DNA of 64,000 nucleotides, from positions 62,001 to 126,000 of the forward strand of contig NZ_VTUZ01000004.1 of the NCBI RefSeq assembly GCF_008369935.1, read 5' to 3'. Under the pieces are notes generated by a model. That model was given only the letters and a program-made list of their open reading frames with translations, was not told where the DNA came from and searched no databases. Origin of the DNA: Paraburkholderia panacisoli (GTDB lineage Bacteria; Pseudomonadota; Gammaproteobacteria; Burkholderiales; Burkholderiaceae). The position numbers and the translations under genes are program-made. Of this stretch, positions 15,522-25,169 are shown piece by piece (the stretch's first letter is position 1; the number at the start of each line of letters is the position of its first letter).

Positions 15522-16859
15522 TCATGATCGCCCGGCGAGTCCGGTGGATACGTGTTGCCGCGAAGCAATCCTGATGCGCGAGACGAGCCAGGCCGCCAGC
15601 ACGAACCACACCGCGGCGACGACGAACGCGGCGACGTAGGCGGGTCCGGCACCGGCAAACCCCTTGACCCATGACAGCATCCACCCGGTCGCGGCAGGGC
15701 CGAGGATCTGCGGTAGCACCATCGACACCTGCCAGATGCCCATGTCCTTGCCGCTGGACGCATCGTCGGGCAACACTTGCAGCGCGAGTGCCCAGTCGAC
15801 GGCTTGATAGGTGCCGTAAGCGGCGCAGAAAACCAGCCCGACCGTGATCACCAGCAACAGGTTCGGATGCAACGCCAGGAGGACAAAGCCGATTGCAGCC
15901 CCGGCCATGATCCAGCTTGTCAGGCGGACGACGGGAACGACGCCGTGGTGGTCGGCGAGCCGTGCGCCCAGCAGGCTGGCCGGGATCGCCAGCACCACGC
16001 CGACACCAAGCAGCCCATTCAGGAGATTGGTCGGATGACGAATGCCGATCACGTCCTGCAGGTAGTACAACATGAAAGTGAAGATTGACCAGATTCCCAT
16101 GTTGCCGAACAGGCGGGTTACCAGCACCCAGTAAAAGTTTCGGTGGAGGCGTGGATCGAGATAGAACGAGCGGATGAACGCGAAGAGCGCGAACGGTTCA
16201 CGGGATCCGGCGGGCGTCGGCTCGCGCGAGCCGGAAAGCGTCAGCCACAGGCAGAGCAACATGATCGCAATGAACGTGGCAACCGTGGGATAGAGGTGAC
16301 GCGGAGAATAGAGCGCAACGAGCACCACGTTGCCCGTGATGGTGCCGAGCACGGTCATCACGTTGAGCCACGCGCTCGCCCGGTTGGCTTCCTGTTTCGG
16401 CACGACATCGGGCACCAGCCCGGCGTACGGACCCGCCGCCCAGTTCCACCAGAATTGGAGATGCAGGAACGCGAGTGCATACAGCCATACGCTCCCCGCG
16501 CCGTTGAATGAAGCAAGCCATACCAGTGCGACCGAGGTGCCGAAGACCCCGACGACGAGAAAAGGTCGCCGACGTCCATGTTTTGCGGAGCAGCGATCTG
16601 AAAGCGCCCCGGCCAGTGGCGCCACGACCATCGCAATGAATGCGCCGGACGCAATGACGGAGCCGGCCACGCCTTCCTTTAACGCGGCATCGCGTCCGAG
16701 CATTTCGGCAACCTGTGCCGGCACGAGCACCGGAACGACCGTCATCCATTGGGTAAAGAGCGCAAACCACAGCGACGCGATCTGTATGTGACTGAGCGTC
16801 GACAGGCGAGGGGCCGGCGCTCTGGGCAACTCATTCCGGGCTGGACTGGATAGGGTCAT
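15522..16859 (-). CDS. MFS transporter (sugar-type, SLC45/GPH-like)
   Basis: About 445 residues from ATG 16859; a GTG at 16883 would add eight. Twelve hydrophobic segments are apparent. ALSDRCSAKHGRRRPFLVVG between the early helices is the R-x-G-R-R-R-P-F loop typical of sucrose/glycoside-type carriers, and RASAWLNVMTVLGTITGNVV follows. Neither possible start has a good ribosome binding site. It stands alone between two universal stress genes, with no adjacent enzyme, so the substrate is unknown. An 18-bp palindrome lies about 290 bp upstream. Confidence 0.88.
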   Translation of the reverse strand: MTLSSPARNELPRAPAPRLSTLSHIQIASLWFALFTQWMTVVPVLVPAQVAEMLGRDAALKEGVAGSVIASGAFIAMVVAPLAGALSDRCSAKHGRRRPFLVVGVFGTSVALVWLASFNGAGSVWLYALAFLHLQFWWNWAAGPYAGLVPDVVPKQEANRASAWLNVMTVLGTITGNVVLVALYSPRHLYPTVATFIAIMLLCLWLTLSGSREPTPAGSREPFALFAFIRSFYLDPRLHRNFYWVLVTRLFGNMGIWSIFTFMLYYLQDVIGIRHPTNLLNGLLGVGVVLAIPASLLGARLADHHGVVPVVRLTSWIMAGAAIGFVLLALHPNLLLVITVGLVFCAAYGTYQAVDWALALQVLPDDASSGKDMGIWQVSMVLPQILGPAATGWMLSWVKGFAGAGPAYVAAFVVAAVWFVLAAWLVSRIRIASRQHVSTGLAGRS

Positions 16860-16883
16860 GTCAGAAGTCCATGAGCGTCGCAC

Positions 16884-17365
16884 AGCGAGCCCGAAGCCGC
16901 ACGGCGGAGGAAAATTTTGGCAGATGCTGTGAGCTGGTCGATCACGATGGGGCGTCGTGCGATTTGCTTCCCGCTCGATGCTTCCTTCCTGGCGAGGCTA
17001 TCGAGAAAAATTAGAACACTGATCTCGCTTATGCAAGCGAGCGCAGTGCGGCGTAGCAAAACCGCAGAAACAGAGGGCGCCCGCCTGGGTATTTGCTTGC
17101 AAAGCCTGCGATCAGCGGATGCGCCCTGGCGGCGGCTTGGGAGTCCGTGCAATCAATTGCACGTGCTGCTCAGGGATTGGCTATTTTGGCACCTACATCG
17201 GGCAGCTATCGGGCCAGCAGTTGCCGTTCATCCGACCCACAAAAGCCGTTATTCGAACGGCCGATCCACTCGGCCTTGCTGACGTTAGACCCGTGACCAG
17301 GCCGCACCTGCGGTCCGGCGCTCCAGTTGCTATGCTAGTCACCATCGACCAGCACGGGAGCGAGC
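16884..17365. other. Intergenic region between divergent MFS genes
   Basis: No gene recognised in 482 bp. It contains an inverted repeat CTCGCTT-ATGC-AAGCGAG (17024-17041) and an 18-bp palindrome at 17146-17163, and probably holds both MFS promoters. Confidence 0.45.
17146..17163. promoter_or_regulatory. Perfect palindrome, candidate operator
   Basis: CGTGCAAT-CA-ATTGCACG has 8-bp arms and a 2-bp centre, and lies between the divergent MFS genes at 16859 (minus) and 17366 (plus). The spacing suits a homodimeric repressor of TetR or MarR type. No regulator gene is adjacent. Confidence 0.5.
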
Positions 17366-18985
17366 TTGGCCAACCCGGATGTTCTCGATAGCGACCAAAA
17401 GACTGCGCACATCGTCGCTGCGCAAGCGAGCCCGTGTGACGAGCTCATCATCCGCACGCAGCCCACCGCGGTCGACCGCCCGTGCCGGCGCAAGCGTCTT
17501 GCGCTCGCCGCAACGATCCTCGGCACCAGTATGGCGTTTATCGACGGCTCCGTCGTCAATGTCGCGCTGCCCGCCATTCAGAGCGAACTCGGCGCGAGTG
17601 TCGCGGCGATGCAGTGGATCGTCAATGCCTACCTGCTCTTTCTCGGGTCCCTCGTGCTGGTGGGCGGATCGATGGGCGACAAGCTCGGCCGCCGCACGGT
17701 GTTTATCGCGGGCATCGGGGTCTTCACGCTGGCGTCGGCCGCGTGCGGGCTCGCGCCGAACGCGGGTTCACTGATCGCCGGGCGCGCGGTGCAGGGCATT
17801 GGCGCTGCGCTCTTCGTACCCAGCAGTCTCGCGATCATCGGCGCCGTATTCGAAGATGAAGAGCGCGGACGGGCAATCGGCACCTGGGCGGGCGTCGGCG
17901 CGATCACGTCGGCGCTGGGGCCGGTGGCGGGCGGCTTGCTTGTCGACGCGTGGTCGTGGCGCGCGATCTTCTTCCTCAACGTCCCGCTTGCAGCGGTGAC
18001 GATTGCGCTCGCGATTTCGTCGGTGCCGAACAGCCACAAGCTCGATGCGCCTCAGCAGTTGGACTGGCCCGGCGCGCTGAGTGCGGCAGCGGGGCTCGCC
18101 GCACTCACCTATGGCCTGACCCAGGCGTCGGCGCGTGGCTTCGCGCATCCGCTCGTCCTGTGCTCGATCGGCGCCGGCGTGCTCGTGCTGGCCGCATTCG
18201 TGCTGATCGAAGCGAACAGCCGTGACCCCATGATGCCGCTCGACGTGTTCCGCTCGCGCGATTTCACCGGCGCCAACCTCGTCACGCTGTTGCTTTACTT
18301 CGGTCTGGGCGGCGCACTGTTCTTCCTGCCGTTCACGCTGATCCGCGCACATGGCTACACCGCAACCGAAGCGGGCGCGGCGCTGCTGCCGGTGCCGGTC
18401 ATCATCGGCTCGTTGTCGCGCTTCACCGGCGGCCTGACGAGCCGCTTCGGTTCGCGGGTCCTGTTGAGCGCTGGCCCGGGCGTCGCGGGAATCGGGTTCG
18501 TGATGCTCGCGCTGCCATTCGTGCGCGGCAGCTATTGGGCGGGATTTCTCCCTGCGCTCGCCGTGCTCGGGCTCGGCATGACCATCACGGTCGCGCCACT
18601 CACGACGACCGTGATGGGCGCGGTGCCGGCCGACCGCGCAGGTGTCGCCTCCGGCATCAACAACGCGGTTGCACGCGTGGCGAGCCTGCTGGCGATTGCG
18701 GTGCTCGGCATCGTGTTCGTGTGGTCGCACCAGGCGGCGCTGTCCGCGCGGCTCGACGAACTTCACGTTCCTCAGGGCGCGCGCCAGACCGGGCAGTTGC
18801 TGGAGCCGCACGCGCAAGCCGGCGCGGCAGCCGGCGATGATGCCCACACGCCGCCCCAGACACCCTTGGCGCGGGCGGAAGCCGACGCCATCGCTGACGC
18901 GCTGGGCGCCGTCGCGCTGGTGTCCGCCGCGTGCGCGTTCGCCGGAGCGGGGCTCGCCTTGGCGACCATCCAGCCCCGCAAGTGA
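17366..18985 (+). CDS. DHA2-family multidrug MFS transporter (EmrB/QacA-like)
   Basis: 539 residues, probably from TTG 17366 with GGGAG upstream. It has a DHA2 signature near the first helix (TSMAFIDGSVVNVALPAIQS) and motif C-like LGPVAGGLLVDAWSWRAIFF. The length fits 14 membrane helices. It is a proton-coupled drug exporter of the inner membrane. No EmrA-type adaptor or TetR gene adjoins it. The C-terminal loop (about 470-505) is rich in His, Ala and Pro. The palindrome at 17146-17163 may be its operator. Confidence 0.93.
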   Translation: MANPDVLDSDQKTAHIVAAQASPCDELIIRTQPTAVDRPCRRKRLALAATILGTSMAFIDGSVVNVALPAIQSELGASVAAMQWIVNAYLLFLGSLVLVGGSMGDKLGRRTVFIAGIGVFTLASAACGLAPNAGSLIAGRAVQGIGAALFVPSSLAIIGAVFEDEERGRAIGTWAGVGAITSALGPVAGGLLVDAWSWRAIFFLNVPLAAVTIALAISSVPNSHKLDAPQQLDWPGALSAAAGLAALTYGLTQASARGFAHPLVLCSIGAGVLVLAAFVLIEANSRDPMMPLDVFRSRDFTGANLVTLLLYFGLGGALFFLPFTLIRAHGYTATEAGAALLPVPVIIGSLSRFTGGLTSRFGSRVLLSAGPGVAGIGFVMLALPFVRGSYWAGFLPALAVLGLGMTITVAPLTTTVMGAVPADRAGVASGINNAVARVASLLAIAVLGIVFVWSHQAALSARLDELHVPQGARQTGQLLEPHAQAGAAAGDDAHTPPQTPLARAEADAIADALGAVALVSAACAFAGAGLALATIQPRK

Positions 18986-19325
18986 TGTGCTTCGCGTCGT
19001 CGGACGCGTCTGCTTGCGGCATCCATACTTCAATCTCCGGGTAGCGATTATGCGCGGCGCGCACAGCCAGTCGGCCGGCGTGCCCAGCGCTTGCGCGCGC
19101 TCTATCAGTGGCATGTGCGGCAAAGTGAAGGCGGCGAGATGCAAGCGGCTGGCGCGGTGTCGCGGAACGGGTTTGATAAACGAACTGCGAACAGAAAATA
19201 CTTCGCAAATGACGGCAGTGTCTATACTGAAGGCAAAATGTAATTTATAGCGGCATCATTGGCGATTTGGCGAATGGTTAAGCGCGTGTCGGATAGGGCC
19301 CGCACGTCGAGCGAGGGGAGGTGTC
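18986..19325. other. Intergenic region, no gene recognised
   Basis: 340 bp between the DHA2 gene and the second universal stress gene. The last ~120 bp are AT-richer and include TGTAATTTATAG around 19239-19250, a possible promoter zone. A GGGGAGG ribosome binding site closes it. Confidence 0.4.
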
Positions 19326-19892
19326 ATGTTCAAGCATCTGCTGGTGCCGACCGACGGCTCGGCACTTTCCGAAGTCGCCGTTCAGATGGCGGTGACGTTC
19401 GCCGCTGAAAATCACGCCTGCGTTACGGGACTTCATGTCATGCCGGAGTTTCATGTTCTGGCGTATGGAATCGAAATGCTCGCGGATACCGAGGAGAAAT
19501 TCGTTCAGGTTCACAGGGAGCGTGCAGAGGCCTTTCTCGCCACTGTCACGAAGGCGGCAAGCCAGGCGAGCGTGAGATGCGAAACCGTTGCCACCACCCG
19601 CGCTCATCCCTATGAAGCGATCATCAGCACCGCCACCGAGCGAAATTGTGATCTGATCGTGATGGCGTCCCACGGCCGCAGCGGTGTGCGAGGCCTGTTG
19701 ATCGGCAGTGAGACACAGAAGGTACTGACTCATAGCGCTATTCCCGTTCTGGTGGTCCGGCAGTCGACACAGACAGGCGTAGTGGGCGAAGCGGGAGCCG
19801 GCACGCAATCGACAACATCGAAGTCTTCGCCGCCTCATGGATTTATCATCGGGCGAATTCAGCGTGCAGTCACTCCGGCACGGTCAACTTGA
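19326..19892 (+). CDS. Universal stress protein (UspA family), C-terminally extended
   Basis: 188 residues. The Usp fold (residues 1-146) starts MFKHLLVPTDGSALSEVAVQ and carries the ATP-binding motif in ASHGRSGVRGLLIGSETQKV. The last ~40 residues are Ser/Thr/Gly-rich and look disordered. An excellent GGGGAGG site precedes the ATG. It is the second Usp of this block and shares the plan but not close identity with the one at 14943. Confidence 0.95.
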   Translation: MFKHLLVPTDGSALSEVAVQMAVTFAAENHACVTGLHVMPEFHVLAYGIEMLADTEEKFVQVHRERAEAFLATVTKAASQASVRCETVATTRAHPYEAIISTATERNCDLIVMASHGRSGVRGLLIGSETQKVLTHSAIPVLVVRQSTQTGVVGEAGAGTQSTTSKSSPPHGFIIGRIQRAVTPARST

Positions 19893-20041
19893 CGGAATCG
19901 CTGGCCGGCGTCAGTCAGCCAAAAATGCTATTGAAGCGGGATACTAGTCAGGCCGATTTGCTTGAGTTGACGATACCTCAACCGCTACTTGTGGGCCGTG
20001 CGCGAACGCCCAAAACCCTGTGCCATGCTGAAGGTGGCGCC

Positions 20042-20275
20042 ATGCCGAAAATTTATTGGATGCTGGAAAGGATCGCGTTCTCGCTCGTCGTGCTGTTGGC
20101 GCTTGCATGTTTCGGCTTCATCGTATGGCAGAAGAATCCCGGCATGACGTTGGCGATTCAGACGGGCGGCGAATTGTTGATGCCAAACAGTGAACATTTG
20201 CTCGGCTGCATGGCGCCGGATCAAGGCGCTTGTGAGCGGATGTTGATCGAACTGAGAACACCGGACAAGAACTGA
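20042..20275 (+). CDS. Small single-pass membrane protein (77 aa)
   Basis: Starts MPKIYWMLERIAFSLVVLLA and has one hydrophobic helix (about residues 10-30), then a periplasmic-type tail with two cysteines (LLGCMAPDQGACERMLIELR). The start at 20042 follows a GAAGGTGG-type ribosome binding site; a longer in-frame upstream frame exists but lacks one. I recognise no family. It follows the universal stress gene by 149 bp on the same strand. Confidence 0.6.
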   Translation: MPKIYWMLERIAFSLVVLLALACFGFIVWQKNPGMTLAIQTGGELLMPNSEHLLGCMAPDQGACERMLIELRTPDKN

Positions 20276-20708
20276 TTGGTACGCGATATAAACGGACATG
20301 GGTGTCCGGCGTGTTCCATGAAGTCGCGTGATCGATGCGAGTCAGCGCGCGCTTTTGCAGCGAGCGCAAACGTCGAACCATCGAACGCTCGCGCTACACA
20401 GGCAATCATCGTGGCTTTGTTCAGTCGTGGTTCGCGTAGAGCGGACGTTTGTACAAACGCTGGGGAGCCTCACGGTTACAGATCTGGCCACACCGATGGA
20501 AGCGGCGCGCTGGGTGCTGTCCTCACGGCGGAGCACGAAGGGCAATCGCGAATTGCGGCGGCTTGGGGCTGGGTGTAGCCTGTTTTTCGCTGGAACCCGT
20601 AGTGCCGCGAAGCGGGCAAGTTGGTGGGCGGCAAAACACTGAAGAACGCCGGCAGGTGAGTGGCGCGGGAATGATTCTGCCATGCGTTGTTCGACAGAGG
20701 GAGACGTC
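20276..20708. other. Intergenic region upstream of cstA
   Basis: No gene recognised in 433 bp. It presumably contains the cstA promoter; no clear CRP site or -35/-10 pair was identified by eye. Confidence 0.4.
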
Positions 20709-22769
20709 ATGAACAAGCTTGCGTCCATTCTCGTGTGGGGGGTGCTGGCCGCTGTCGGCGCCTTCGCCTTCGCCAGGCTCGCGCTCGGGCGCGGTGAAAG
20801 TGTGAATGCCGTGTGGCTCGTGACTGCTGCGCTCATCGTTTATTTCATCGCATACCGGTTCTACAGCAAGTTCATTGCCGAACGCGTGCTGCGGCTCGAC
20901 GATACTCGCCAGACGCCGGCCGAGCGCCACGACGACGGTATGGACTACGTACCGACTAACAGGTGGGTGCTGTTCGGCCATCATTTCGCCGCAATCGCCG
21001 GCGCCGGTCCGCTGGTGGGTCCCGTGCTGGCAGCGCAGATGGGCTACCTGCCCGGCACGCTGTGGATCCTCGCGGGCGTCGTGGTGGCCGGTGCGGTGCA
21101 GGATTTCATTGTGCTTTTCGCGTCAGTACGCCGTGACGGCAAATCTCTTGGCGAGATGGTCAAGATGGAACTGGGCCCGGTTCCCGGCTCGCTGGCTCTC
21201 GTCGGCGTACTCGCGATCATGATCATCATTCTCGCGGTCCTGAGCCTGGTGGTGGTCAAGGCGCTAACGTCCAGCCCGTGGGGCCTCTTCACCATCGCGG
21301 CGACGATACCGATCGCGCTGCTGATGGGCGTCTACATGCGGTTTATCCGCCCGGGGCGGGTAGGAGAAGCGTCCCTGTTCGGCGTCGTACTTTTGCTCAT
21401 CTCGATCGTACTCGGGAAGACGGTCGCCAACGATCCCACCTGGGGATCGGTCTTTACCCTGACCGGCCCGCAACTGGCGTGGGCTCTCATTCTGTACGGC
21501 GCCATCGCCTCCAGCCTGCCGGTCTGGCTGATGCTCGCGCCGCGCGACTACCTGAGTACGTTCCTGAAGATCGGCACGATCATAGCGCTCGCGGTCGGCA
21601 TCTATGTGGTCGCGCCCACGCTTTCGATGCCACGGACCACGCGCTTCATCGACGGCACCGGACCCGTGTTCTCCGGCGCGCTCTTTCCTTTTCTGTTCAT
21701 TACCATCGCCTGTGGCGCGGTCTCCGGCTTTCATGCACTGATTTCCTCCGGCACCACGCCGAAGATGATCGAGCGTGAGTCGCATATGCGTCTGATCGGA
21801 TTCGGCGGCATGCTCGCCGAATCGTTCGTCGCGATCATGGCGCTGACGGCGGCCTGCGTGCTGCATCCGGGCATCTACTTCGCCATGAACGCACCGGCGG
21901 CAATCATCGGCACGACCGCCGCGCAGGCGGCGCAAGTCGTGTCGAACTGGGGATTCGTGATCACGCCGGACCTGATCAACCAGACGGCCGTGAACATTGG
22001 AGAAACCAGCATCCTGTCGCGCGCCGGCGGCGCCCCGACGCTTGCTGTCGGCATGGCGCAGATTCTCGGCCAGGCCCTCGGCGGTCAGACCATGGAGGCC
22101 TTCTGGTATCACTTCGCCATCCTGTTCGAGGCGCTGTTCATCCTGACAGCCGTGGACGCCGGCACGCGGGTCGGCCGCTTCATGATCCAGGACATGCTAG
22201 GCCATGTCTATCGGCCGCTCGGCGACACCCAACTCCTGCCCGCGAACCTGCTGGGCACCGGCCTCTGCGTGGCTGCCTGGGGCTACTTTCTCTATCAGGG
22301 CGTGGTCGATCCGCTCGGTGGCATCAACACACTCTGGCAGCTTTTCGGCGTGGGCAACCAGATGCTCGCCGGCATTGCCCTGCTGCTCTGCACGAGCGTC
22401 CTGGTGAAGATGAAGCGGGAGCGCTACGTCTGGGTGACGCTGGTGCCGACCGCGTGGCTCCTGATTACCACGCTCACTGCTGGAATTCAGAAGATCTTCC
22501 ATAGCGACCCGCGTATCGGCTTCCTTGCGCTGGCGAACAAGTTCAGTGACGCCGCCGCGCAGGGGACCGTACTCGCTCCCGCCAAGTCGATTGCGGAAAT
22601 GCAGCGGGTCGCCTTCAACAACTATCTGGATGCGGTGGTCTGCGGCTTCTTTGTCGTGCTGGTGCTGGCGATGTGCGTCTTCGCCGTCACGATCTGCTTG
22701 CGGGCGCTGCGGCAGGCACACCCCACCGTCAACGAGACGCCTGTTGTCGTACGCGCCAAGGGGGCTTGA
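20709..22769 (+). CDS. cstA: Carbon starvation protein A (CstA)
   Basis: 686 residues with some 16-18 hydrophobic segments. Family landmarks: TNRWVLFGHHFAAIAGAGPL, VGPVLAAQMGYLPGTLWILA, GAVQDFIVLFASVRRDGKSL and a C-terminal LWQLFGVGNQMLAGIALLLC. CstA is an inner-membrane transporter linked to peptide and pyruvate uptake under carbon limitation. I start at ATG 20709, preceded by GGGAG; an in-frame start 27 bases upstream is less likely. It is followed after 2 bp by the YbdD-like gene, the usual cstA partner. Confidence 0.96.
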   Translation: MNKLASILVWGVLAAVGAFAFARLALGRGESVNAVWLVTAALIVYFIAYRFYSKFIAERVLRLDDTRQTPAERHDDGMDYVPTNRWVLFGHHFAAIAGAGPLVGPVLAAQMGYLPGTLWILAGVVVAGAVQDFIVLFASVRRDGKSLGEMVKMELGPVPGSLALVGVLAIMIIILAVLSLVVVKALTSSPWGLFTIAATIPIALLMGVYMRFIRPGRVGEASLFGVVLLLISIVLGKTVANDPTWGSVFTLTGPQLAWALILYGAIASSLPVWLMLAPRDYLSTFLKIGTIIALAVGIYVVAPTLSMPRTTRFIDGTGPVFSGALFPFLFITIACGAVSGFHALISSGTTPKMIERESHMRLIGFGGMLAESFVAIMALTAACVLHPGIYFAMNAPAAIIGTTAAQAAQVVSNWGFVITPDLINQTAVNIGETSILSRAGGAPTLAVGMAQILGQALGGQTMEAFWYHFAILFEALFILTAVDAGTRVGRFMIQDMLGHVYRPLGDTQLLPANLLGTGLCVAAWGYFLYQGVVDPLGGINTLWQLFGVGNQMLAGIALLLCTSVLVKMKRERYVWVTLVPTAWLLITTLTAGIQKIFHSDPRIGFLALANKFSDAAAQGTVLAPAKSIAEMQRVAFNNYLDAVVCGFFVVLVLAMCVFAVTICLRALRQAHPTVNETPVVVRAKGA

Positions 22770-22771
22770 TC

Positions 22772-23041
22772 ATGAAAACGATCTTCAATGGCAAACTCGC
22801 GGCGGTGCCGGTTCGGGGCGCGAACGCCGGGGCCGTGAGCAACGCACTGGGGACACGGCTATCGGAGCTTGCGCGCACCATGCGCGGAGCCTGCGCGCAG
22901 ATGTTCGGCATTCCGGACTATGAACGCTATGTTGAGCACATGGCCTCGCGCCACCCGTGCGATCCGCTGCTCTCGCGACGTGAGTTCTTCATCTTGTCCA
23001 TTGATCGGAAATACGGTCGTAATGGGCCGAGGTGCTGTTAG
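22772..23041 (+). CDS. YbdD/YjiX-family protein (DUF466)
   Basis: An 89-residue protein with the family core MFGIPDYERYVEHMASRHP and a closing FIL-x-IDRKYGRNGPRCC segment. In E. coli the equivalents are YbdD after cstA and YjiX after btsT, where they are thought to assist the transporter. The start is 2 bp after the cstA stop, so the two are co-translated. The C-terminus ends in a Cys pair, which not all relatives have. Confidence 0.92.
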   Translation: MKTIFNGKLAAVPVRGANAGAVSNALGTRLSELARTMRGACAQMFGIPDYERYVEHMASRHPCDPLLSRREFFILSIDRKYGRNGPRCC

Positions 23042-23440
23042 CGCGGCTCGTGGCCTTCATAATCGTGCGTTTTGGCAGAATTCGCACAAGTTAATCGCCG
23101 AGCATCACGGGACTGAGATTGTTTCGGTCGGTGCATCCGGTTTACGGCTTCTGCAGGGGGTTGGGTCGGATCGGTCGATTGCGAACGACGCTGTCCGGGC
23201 CACATTGAGCCGTCCGTGTGGTACGTCTACCGGTCATTCGAATGTCGGCTAGTGAGCCGCGTGCTTATATAGCTTTGCTGTGCACTAGCCAATGACGTCC
23301 TGGCTGTATGGACACATACCACGGCAGCGGCTGTTGCCCTGACTCATCTGAAGTGGAGGGCCGCCCAGCGCACGCCTCGTCACGACTTCGCATCTTGACC
23401 TCGGTTTTCCAGGCGTCAAAGGGTAAATTGCGCACGGTCG
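23042..23440. other. Intergenic region, no gene recognised
   Basis: 399 bp between cstA-ybdD (plus) and the acyltransferase (minus). Base composition drops toward the acyltransferase. No clear terminator seen. Confidence 0.4.
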
Positions 23441-24598
23441 TCACATAGAACGCTGATCTGCTGGGTCGCCGCGCGTCGGGGATGATCTTGCATATTTCCT
23501 TGAGAGGAACGCGCGTGTCGGCTGCTCGACGTATTTCGTCAAGACAATCGCGCTTAGAAGCGTGACAGCGCATGATACTAACAAGGGAACTGCAGTGGAC
23601 CCGTTCGGCTTTCCGACGAGCATGAACACGGCTCGTCCTATGGGAAAATGAAGAAGGTAAATTGGGTAAGAAAGCCAGCCCAAAAAGCGTGCGATTTTCA
23701 TCTCGAAAGGGACAGCGCAGGACACGTTTGCGCCAACCATAACAAGGCAGGGCGCAACGCAGAAAATCATAAGCAGCGGGTACAGGCCGCGAACCGCGAA
23801 CGGAAATACAAACACCATGAGTGCGACGGCGTAAAGGTAGTAAGTATGTCGAAACACCCAGTTTGGAACTGCTTCGAGAATGTGGCGACAGGCATTCGAA
23901 TTTCTTACGTCATAAAGGAAGACGCCGACAACAAACCCGAATGCTACCTGGTAGAACCCACCAACAATTCTGTCTTCTCCCCACCCCTGCTGAAAATCGA
24001 TTATCGAACGCCCATGGGTCTCGAAACTCACCAGGGCTCCTGTTATCAAAAACATGATGCCGCTGACGATGATGATCTTAAGCATGACGCCCGTATTTAA
24101 CCGAACGAGAGTAACGAACGCGATACTCGCCACCATTTCGTAGAAAAGCGACCAGGCCGGTGGGTTCAACGGGAACAGCACACCGGACGAAGGATCCATG
24201 GCAGGAAATGCGCTCAACACGGCCGCTTTTGCAGTAACGAAGCTGCCTATGTATGGAGTAAAGAAAAATTGATAGGCGGTTGCAGAAACAACGCTTCGCA
24301 TCGGATACGACGATATCCCCAGCGCTCCTGCCTCAATCATGACGGGCAGACCGATCAGCAGTGAAATAAGAAGCATCGGGTACAGGCGGATGAAGCGTCT
24401 CTTTATATATTCGACGCCCGTCATGCCGCCAAGAAGTCGTGCCCTGTACGAGTGAGCGATAACAAAGCCACTCAGCATGAAAAACAGGTCGACCGCCACA
24501 TAGGCGTTCTGGAACAGCGTGGTTTGAAAATGCCCTAGCATTACTGCGATGGCGGCGACGCCTCTCAGGCCGTCGAGCGCGTCGTATCTATTGTTCAT
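23441..24598 (-). CDS. Acyltransferase family 3 (OafA/YrhL-like) membrane protein
   Basis: 385 residues from ATG 24598. It starts MNNRYDALDGLRGVAAIAVM, the R-x10-H catalytic region of acyltransferase-3 proteins (H in MLGHFQ), then FFMLSGFVIAHSYRARLLGG and about ten membrane helices (FIRLYPMLLISLLIGLPVMI). These enzymes move O-acetyl or other acyl groups onto surface sugars. The gene and its flanks are visibly more AT-rich than the neighbours, with AAA/TTT-rich codons, suggesting acquisition. It stands alone, without other polysaccharide genes. Confidence 0.92.
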   Translation of the reverse strand: MNNRYDALDGLRGVAAIAVMLGHFQTTLFQNAYVAVDLFFMLSGFVIAHSYRARLLGGMTGVEYIKRRFIRLYPMLLISLLIGLPVMIEAGALGISSYPMRSVVSATAYQFFFTPYIGSFVTAKAAVLSAFPAMDPSSGVLFPLNPPAWSLFYEMVASIAFVTLVRLNTGVMLKIIIVSGIMFLITGALVSFETHGRSIIDFQQGWGEDRIVGGFYQVAFGFVVGVFLYDVRNSNACRHILEAVPNWVFRHTYYLYAVALMVFVFPFAVRGLYPLLMIFCVAPCLVMVGANVSCAVPFEMKIARFLGWLSYPIYLLHFPIGRAVFMLVGKPNGSTAVPLLVSCAVTLLSAIVLTKYVEQPTRAFLSRKYARSSPTRGDPADQRSM

Positions 24599-25169
24599 TG
24601 CAACCCCACATTTCTGCAAAAAAATATGGAGTCTTTGGGACGCCCGCTTCGGCATCCATTACAAAGTGTGCGCCAATCATCGTTTAACCATAGCAATGAA
24701 AGTAGGGTCCTCACACGCGAAAACCTCCACGTTTCACGACTTATCTTCGCGATTTTCTGCCAGGCGGCGGCCAATCGCTGCATGCGAGGATTACAGAGTT
24801 TTCCGCAATAGCCCGAAATACCACCGGCGGCCTCCGCTAAAGGAGCATACGAATCGCTGCGAAATAGCTTATTTCCGACACCCGGAACAATAGGAAATGG
24901 CCTCGCTGCCGCAAAGAGATTCGGCGGGCTGGCCGTCGAACAACGGTTTAATCATGCAAGTGTGAACGGCCGCTGCACAGTCAAATCACGACGTCACGCC
25001 GCGCCGCGAATACCGGCCGGATCGGGTCGGCTTGGGACGCCAACGCGCCGCGTCGGCGCAAGCTCGCGGGTTGATGCGAGCGGTGAAATCGTGCCCGCGG
25101 ATCGCACGCCACTTCGATAGCGCCTGACCTACAATGTAAGCATGGTCGCTACCCAATTAGGAGGCTGCC
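24599..25169. other. Intergenic region upstream of acyltransferase
   Basis: 571 bp, AT-richer on the left and returning to normal composition by about 24960. No gene, repeat or IS end recognised. It contains an AGGAGG site (25159-25164) for the small membrane gene that follows. Confidence 0.4.

Noticed and set aside
17024..17041. CTCGCTT-ATGC-AAGCGAG hairpin as a terminator
   Set aside because: No T run on either side and no gene ends there; left as an unexplained inverted repeat.
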